The notes beneath the pieces were generated by a model, which saw only the letters and a list, made by a program, of their open reading frames with translations, had not been told where the DNA came from and ran no database searches. 64,000 nt of DNA. Source: Mucilaginibacter gilvus. Its GTDB lineage: Bacteria > Bacteroidota > Bacteroidia > Sphingobacteriales > Sphingobacteriaceae. The stretch's first letter is position 1. Each line of letters starts with the position of its first letter. Of this stretch, positions 59,620 to 64,000 are shown piece by piece. Location of the stretch: contig NZ_SBIW01000004.1 of the NCBI RefSeq assembly GCF_004054195.1, forward strand, positions 248,001 through 312,000. Direction: 5' to 3'. The position numbers were made by a program, and so were the translations under genes.

Positions 59620-61899
59620 ATGTACATAAAAAAAACACTATTAGCCGTACTGGCATTTTTGCCGGCCTTTGCATTTGCACAGGTTAACATCACAAACCTC
59701 GCCGACTTGGTGAACCCTTTAATGGGCTCCGATTCGAAACCCTCTCTATCCAACGGGAATACCTATCCTGCTATAGCATTGCCCTGGGGGATGAACACCT
59801 GGACGCCACAAACCGGGAAAATGGGCAGCGGCTGGCAATACACTTATAACGCAGATAAGATCCTCGGCTTTAAGCAAACGCACCAGCCATCGCCCTGGAT
59901 GAATGATTATGGGCAGTTTTCTATCTTCCCGGAAACGGGCAAAATAAAACTCGAAGATACGGAGCGCGCCAGTTGGTTTTCGCATAAAGCAGAGGTATCA
60001 AAACCCTATTACTACAGTGTTTACCTGGCCGATTACGATATCACCACCGAAATTACCCCAACAGAGCGGGCCGCCATCTTTAGGTTTACCTTCCCCAAAA
60101 GTGATAGCTCACATATTGTGATAGACGCCTTTGATAAAGGCTCGTACGTAAAGATCATCCCGGGCGAGAACAAGATAGTGGGTTACAGTACCCGTAACAG
60201 CGGCGCTGTACCGGCCAATTTTAAGAACTACTTTGTTATTTATACCGATAAGCCATTTACCGCATCGGCCTGGCATGGTAAGGATGTGGATGAAGGCAAG
60301 CTGGAATATACCGGCGACCATGCTGGTGCCGTTATCAGCTTTAAAACCACCAAAGGCGAGGCGGTGCACCTGCGGGTAGCATCATCTTTCATCAGCTTAG
60401 AACAAGCCGAACTGAATTTAAAACGAGAGGTTGGCAATGATGACTTCGGCGCCACCAAACAAAAGGCAAAAACCGTTTGGAACAATACGCTAAGCAAACT
60501 GAAGGTTGAAGGCGGTTCGGTAGATCAAACCCGCACATTCTATTCCTGCCTGTACCGGGCGCTCTTCTTCCCAAACCGGATGTATGAATTCGATAGTAAG
60601 AATCAAATGATACATTACAGCCCGTACACCGGCAAGGTGTTGCCGGGTTATATGTTTGCGGGCACCGGTTTTTGGGACACCTTCCGGGCCTTGTATCCTT
60701 TTCTCAATCTTGTTTACCCGTCTATGAGTAAAGAGATGCAAGAGGGCCTGCTGAACGATTACAAAGAAGGCGGATGGCTGCCCGAATGGAGCAGCCCCGG
60801 TTATGCCGATGTAATGGTGGGTAACAATTCTGCGTCTGTAGTCGCCGAGGGCTACTTAAAAGGTGGCCGTGGCTATGATATCCAAACACTTTACCAGGCC
60901 CTGATGCATGGTGCAAACAACACCGGCCCAAATGCTACCGGCCGCCGTGGTGTTGAGTTTTACAACAACCTTGGCTATGTGCCCTATGATGTAGAAATAA
61001 ACGAGAATGCTGCCCATACGCTGGAATATGCTTACGACGATTTTGCCATTTATAAGCTTGGCAAAGCGCTCAATCGCCCGGCAGCCGAAACGGAAGTATA
61101 CCGCAAACGCGCCATGAACTATAAAAATCTGTTCGACCCTTCAAGCGGGCTGATGCGGGGTAAAAATAAGGATGGCAAATTTCAAAGTCCGTTTAATCCT
61201 TTTAAATGGGGCGATGCCTTTACCGAAGGCAACAGCTGGCATTACACCTGGAGTGTTTTCCACGATGTGCAAGGTTTGATCAACCTGATGGGCGGCAACC
61301 AGAAATTTGTCACCAAGCTCGATTCGGTGTTCATCCTTCCTCCGGTGTTTGATGACAGTTATTATAACCAGGTAATTCACGAGATAAGGGAAATGCAGAT
61401 AGCCGGGATGGGGCAGTACGCGCATGGTAACCAGCCTATACAGCACATGGTATACCTGTACAACTACGCGGGCCAGCCGTGGAAAACCCAGCAGCATGTG
61501 CGCGATGTGATGGATAAAATGTACAAGCCAACCCCCGATGGGTATTGCGGCGACGAGGACAACGGCCAAACATCGGCCTGGTACATATTTTCTGCTATGG
61601 GCTTTTACCCGGTAACGCCCGCCAGCGACCAGTACGTACTGGGTACCCCGCTGTTTAAGAAATTGACGTTGACCCTCGAGAACGGCAAAACAATAACCAT
61701 AAATGCCGCCAATAACAGCGCCACAAACCGCTATGTGAATAGTCTTACTGTAAACGGTAAGCCATACGGTTTTAACTGGCTCAGCCATTCGGCGCTGCTA
61801 AAAGGGGCTACACTCAACTTCGGTATGTCGGCGCAGCCCAATAAACAAAAGGGGACGCAGCCTGCAGATGCGCCTTATTCACTAACAAACGACAAATAA
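59620..61899 (+). CDS. GH92 family alpha-mannosidase
   Basis: 759-residue calcium-dependent exo-alpha-mannosidase; signal peptide ends at AFAQ (residue 21). GH92 landmarks: VNPLMGSDSKPSLSNGNTYPAIALPWGMN at the N terminus, the (alpha/alpha)6 barrel with FAGTGFWDTFRALYP, the general acid E536 in TEGNSWHYTW, and the base D645/D647 in GDEDNGQTSAWY. It trims mannosyl side chains or ends from mannan fragments, probably in the periplasm. It follows the GH42/GH164-like gene after 100 bases and precedes GH76 by 14. Confidence 0.95.
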   Translation: MYIKKTLLAVLAFLPAFAFAQVNITNLADLVNPLMGSDSKPSLSNGNTYPAIALPWGMNTWTPQTGKMGSGWQYTYNADKILGFKQTHQPSPWMNDYGQFSIFPETGKIKLEDTERASWFSHKAEVSKPYYYSVYLADYDITTEITPTERAAIFRFTFPKSDSSHIVIDAFDKGSYVKIIPGENKIVGYSTRNSGAVPANFKNYFVIYTDKPFTASAWHGKDVDEGKLEYTGDHAGAVISFKTTKGEAVHLRVASSFISLEQAELNLKREVGNDDFGATKQKAKTVWNNTLSKLKVEGGSVDQTRTFYSCLYRALFFPNRMYEFDSKNQMIHYSPYTGKVLPGYMFAGTGFWDTFRALYPFLNLVYPSMSKEMQEGLLNDYKEGGWLPEWSSPGYADVMVGNNSASVVAEGYLKGGRGYDIQTLYQALMHGANNTGPNATGRRGVEFYNNLGYVPYDVEINENAAHTLEYAYDDFAIYKLGKALNRPAAETEVYRKRAMNYKNLFDPSSGLMRGKNKDGKFQSPFNPFKWGDAFTEGNSWHYTWSVFHDVQGLINLMGGNQKFVTKLDSVFILPPVFDDSYYNQVIHEIREMQIAGMGQYAHGNQPIQHMVYLYNYAGQPWKTQQHVRDVMDKMYKPTPDGYCGDEDNGQTSAWYIFSAMGFYPVTPASDQYVLGTPLFKKLTLTLENGKTITINAANNSATNRYVNSLTVNGKPYGFNWLSHSALLKGATLNFGMSAQPNKQKGTQPADAPYSLTNDK

Positions 61900-61913
61900 A
61901 CTTACATCTACCT

Positions 61914-63038
61914 ATGAAAAAAGTATTTTATGTAATGGCCATGAGTATGCTCATAACGGCTGTGAGCTGCAGTAAGGGCACCGAGGGGACAAAGCCGGTT
62001 GATACCAAACCGGTAGAAACCACCCCCACCTCTTTTACTGCCGCGGATGCCACAACGGCCTACACCGCCTTTAACCGGTATTTTTACAATACAAGCGCTA
62101 AGCTTTATTACAGTACCACCCGCCGCGATGGATTGGCCGCCATTTGGACGCAGGCCATTTATTGGGACATGGCCATGAATGTGTACGAGCGAACTAAAGA
62201 CCCTGCACAGTTGACCATGATAAACGATATGTATCAAGGCGGCTTTAACCAGTACGACGGCTACAATTGGGATAATACCACCACCTGGTTTATTTATGAC
62301 GATATGATGTGGTGGGTAATGGCCCTGGCCCGCGCCAATCAGCTTACCGGTAACGATGTTTACCTGCAAAAAGCAATAGCAGGATTTAACCGCGTTTGGA
62401 ATGGCTCTTACGACCCTGCAAACGGCGGCATGTTTTGGGATTTTAAGCATAGCGGTAAAAATGCCTGCATTAATTACCCAACGGTGATAGCGGCCATGCG
62501 CCTGTACAAAATCACAGGTGATGCAAGCTACCTTGATAAAGCGAAGTTGATCTATAGCTGGTCCAAAGCAAATTTAATGGACGCCGTAACGGGCCGTATT
62601 GCCGATCATAAAATTGGCAACAACGCGCCGGGTTATGAGGATTACACCTACAACCAGGGCACTGCTATAGGCGCGGCAGTAGCACTTTATAAAGAAACAA
62701 AAGAAGTTGGCTATCTGGATGATGCTAAACTGGTAGCCGGTTACACCCAAACCAAAATGGGCAGCAATGGGCTTTTACCGGCCGAAGGTGATTTTAACGA
62801 ACAGGGCGTATTGAAAGCCATATTTGCCCAGTACATGGTGCAGCTGATAACCGATGGCGGCCAAAGCCAGTACCTGGATTGGGTACGCACCAATATTAAC
62901 ACCGGCTGGAAGAACCGCGATACCGACAGGAACCTAACCTTTAGGAACTACGCCATCCACTGCCCAACCGGCGACATCCAATCTTACGAGGCAAGCAGCA
63001 TAGTAACGTTTATGCAACTCTGCCCTCCGCAACAGTAA
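61914..63038 (+). CDS. GH76 family endo-alpha-1,6-mannanase lipoprotein
   Basis: 374 residues; lipobox AVSC (cysteine at 19) followed by a Thr/Pro/Lys-rich linker, which suits a surface-exposed enzyme. The GH76 (alpha/alpha)6 barrel includes the catalytic aspartate pair D129-D130 in YDDMMWW, plus NYPTVIAAMRLYKITGDASYLDKA and YEDYTYNQGTAIGAAVALYK. GH76 enzymes cut the alpha-1,6-mannan backbone internally and define the PUL as mannan-directed. It is the last gene of the locus, closed by a terminator. Confidence 0.95.
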   Translation: MKKVFYVMAMSMLITAVSCSKGTEGTKPVDTKPVETTPTSFTAADATTAYTAFNRYFYNTSAKLYYSTTRRDGLAAIWTQAIYWDMAMNVYERTKDPAQLTMINDMYQGGFNQYDGYNWDNTTTWFIYDDMMWWVMALARANQLTGNDVYLQKAIAGFNRVWNGSYDPANGGMFWDFKHSGKNACINYPTVIAAMRLYKITGDASYLDKAKLIYSWSKANLMDAVTGRIADHKIGNNAPGYEDYTYNQGTAIGAAVALYKETKEVGYLDDAKLVAGYTQTKMGSNGLLPAEGDFNEQGVLKAIFAQYMVQLITDGGQSQYLDWVRTNINTGWKNRDTDRNLTFRNYAIHCPTGDIQSYEASSIVTFMQLCPPQQ

Positions 63039-63062
63039 ATTTCCATCACAACAATTGAGAAA

Positions 63063-63096
63063 AGGCGCTCCCGTAAATGGGTAAGCGTCTTTTTTT
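63063..63096 (+). terminator. intrinsic terminator of the mannan PUL
   Basis: AGGCGCT (63063-63069) with AGCGTCT (63084-63090) and CCC/GGG inside, a two-base bulge, then seven T. Confidence 0.85.
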
Positions 63097-63126
63097 ATAC
63101 AGGTGAATTTAATGTAGCAATGCCGG

Positions 63127-63134
63127 TATATTTG
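63127..63134 (+). promoter_or_regulatory. -7 box upstream of the methyltransferase gene
   Basis: TATATTTG fits TAnnTTTG and ends 21 bases before the ATG at 63156; no clear -33 element is seen. Confidence 0.45.
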
Positions 63135-63155
63135 CAATAGAATACCGCCCGGTTT

Positions 63156-64000
63156 ATGATCGAAAATAACTACGCCGCATCCCTGAACGAAATTCGATCG
63201 GATATCGAATCGTTGCGAGGCAATTCGCTTCTTTACCAGCAAAAGAATTTTAGCGCCCGTGTGGAAGCGCTGGATTTTATCGATTTTCATATTATCGGGC
63301 ATATCGACGCGTTGATGCCTCAAATAAGCCAGCCGGATGAATTGCCCTTACTAAGGCAAGACGCGGATAAGATAAAGACGGAGCTCGAGCACATCGATAA
63401 TCAGCTTTTTGAAGAACTCCGGGCGGCTATTCAATCAGATGCTTATAAAAAAAAGGGCTTTAGAAGCCTTGTTGAGGACTTCACGGACCTTAATTTGCTA
63501 CCGAATGGAGAGGAAGAAATTGGCTACGATAACCTGGATGTTTTTATGAATGGTTTGTTGCCCGATCGCGCTTTACCCGTGCCAGTACAAACGCTGGAGG
63601 CGGAAATGGTTTATTATCAGAAAACGCCGGCAAGGCTTGTTTTTGAAATGGTAGAGCAGATCCGGTTTAGCGGAGAGGATGTGTTTTTTGATATTGGTTC
63701 GGGGTTGGGTCAGGTAGCCATGCTGGTAAATCTGCTTGCCGGAGTCAAAGCTATCGGCATCGAGTTTGAGCCTGCTTTTTGCAGTTACGCGAGTGAAGTT
63801 GCCGCCGCGCTTAATTTGCCCGATGTGGATTTTGTGAATACCGATGCCCGTGAAGCCGATTATACAAATGGTACGGTGTTTTTTATGTACACGCCTTTTA
63901 AGGGAAACATGCTGCTGAATGTTTTAGATCGCTTAAAACAGGAATCCACATTAAGGAATATTACGGTGATCACTTATGGCCCCTGTACGCCCGAAGTAAC
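63156..64000 (+). CDS. SAM-dependent methyltransferase, 3' end outside window
   Basis: Open from ATG at 63156 to the window end (281 codons). The N-terminal 130 residues are helical (NEIRSDIESLRGNSLLYQQK, ELEHIDNQLFEELRAAI). The class I methyltransferase core follows: DIGSGLGQVAMLVNLLAG (motif I), GIEFEPAFCSYASEVAAALN (acidic residue for the ribose), and FVNTDAREADYTNGTVFFMYTPF (motif IV region). The motif I spacing recalls DOT1-like and small-molecule methyltransferases; substrate unknown. Independent of the PUL because a terminator and a promoter-like box separate them. Confidence 0.82.
   Translation, partial: MIENNYAASLNEIRSDIESLRGNSLLYQQKNFSARVEALDFIDFHIIGHIDALMPQISQPDELPLLRQDADKIKTELEHIDNQLFEELRAAIQSDAYKKKGFRSLVEDFTDLNLLPNGEEEIGYDNLDVFMNGLLPDRALPVPVQTLEAEMVYYQKTPARLVFEMVEQIRFSGEDVFFDIGSGLGQVAMLVNLLAGVKAIGIEFEPAFCSYASEVAAALNLPDVDFVNTDAREADYTNGTVFFMYTPFKGNMLLNVLDRLKQESTLRNITVITYGPCTPEV

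Noticed and set aside
61141..61788. 215-codon minus-strand frame opposite GH92
   Set aside because: Shadow of the conserved GH92 catalytic region; no independent evidence.
62934..63323. Minus-strand frame across the GH76 end, the terminator and the methyltransferase start
   Set aside because: The plus-strand frame from 63156 is open to the window end and carries a clear methyltransferase motif.

Overview
The window looks like chromosomal DNA of a Bacteroidota bacterium, most likely Sphingobacteriaceae (Mucilaginibacter or Pedobacter type). Pointers are two SusC/SusD pairs, several TonB-dependent or SusC-like barrels, -7 promoter boxes of the TAnnTTTG type, a PspC protein with a Bacteroidota-type N-terminal domain, and S9 and M14 secreted peptidases. 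Taxonomy is inferred from gene content and style only; no database was searched. Shine-Dalgarno sites are mostly absent, so starts were chosen by family fit, signal peptides and spacing.

Layout. 1-6.4 kb: 3' part of a TonB-dependent receptor, a PnuC-family vitamin transporter, an acyl-CoA dehydrogenase-like protein, a PafA-like phosphatase and a ThiE-like protein; together they suggest thiamine or another vitamin salvage. 6.4-10.6 kb: SnoaL-like lipoprotein, GNAT acetyltransferase, DPP-IV-like S9 peptidase, a decayed L,D-transpeptidase relic and a small lipoprotein. 10.6-15.6 kb: rimP-nusA-infB, with an intrinsic-terminator-like hairpin between its promoter and the first gene. 15.7-27.1 kb: murF, recQ, M14 peptidase, outer-membrane barrel, and an autoregulated padR-pspC-small protein operon. 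27.3-32.9 kb: a SusC-SusD-DUF1735 operon without enzymes. 33-38.5 kb: secreted protein, DoxX, LD-carboxypeptidase, metG, methyltransferase. 38.7-41.3 kb: tRNA-Arg(CCT) followed by a small AT-rich islet with a lipoprotein gene interrupted by a 10-G tract, then a porin-like barrel, a VOC protein and several short repeats.

41.3-48.5 kb is a complete L-rhamnose catabolic operon: RhaT symporter, fused rhamnulose-1-phosphate aldolase/lactaldehyde dehydrogenase, RhaI isomerase, FGGY rhamnulokinase and a GntR-type regulator. 48.7-63.1 kb is a polysaccharide utilisation locus (PUL): a transmembrane regulator with LamG-like and Kelch sensor regions outside and a winged-helix/BTAD output inside, SusC, SusD, DUF3823 lipoprotein, an unclassified GH42/GH164-like hydrolase, a GH92 alpha-mannosidase and a GH76 endo-alpha-1,6-mannanase. 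The enzyme set points to alpha-mannan (fungal or actinobacterial). SusCD would import oligosaccharides cut at the surface by the GH76 lipoprotein, and GH92 and the unknown hydrolase would trim them. Because the rhamnose operon lies next to it, a rhamnose-containing mannan is a possible but unproven target. The window ends inside a methyltransferase gene.

The most interesting items are the Kelch-TM-BTAD regulator with its PUL and unclassified hydrolase, the poly-G lipoprotein beside tRNA-Arg, the intrinsic terminator inside the PUL, and the hairpin in the rimP leader. No CRISPR array, complete insertion sequence, prophage or rRNA gene was seen.
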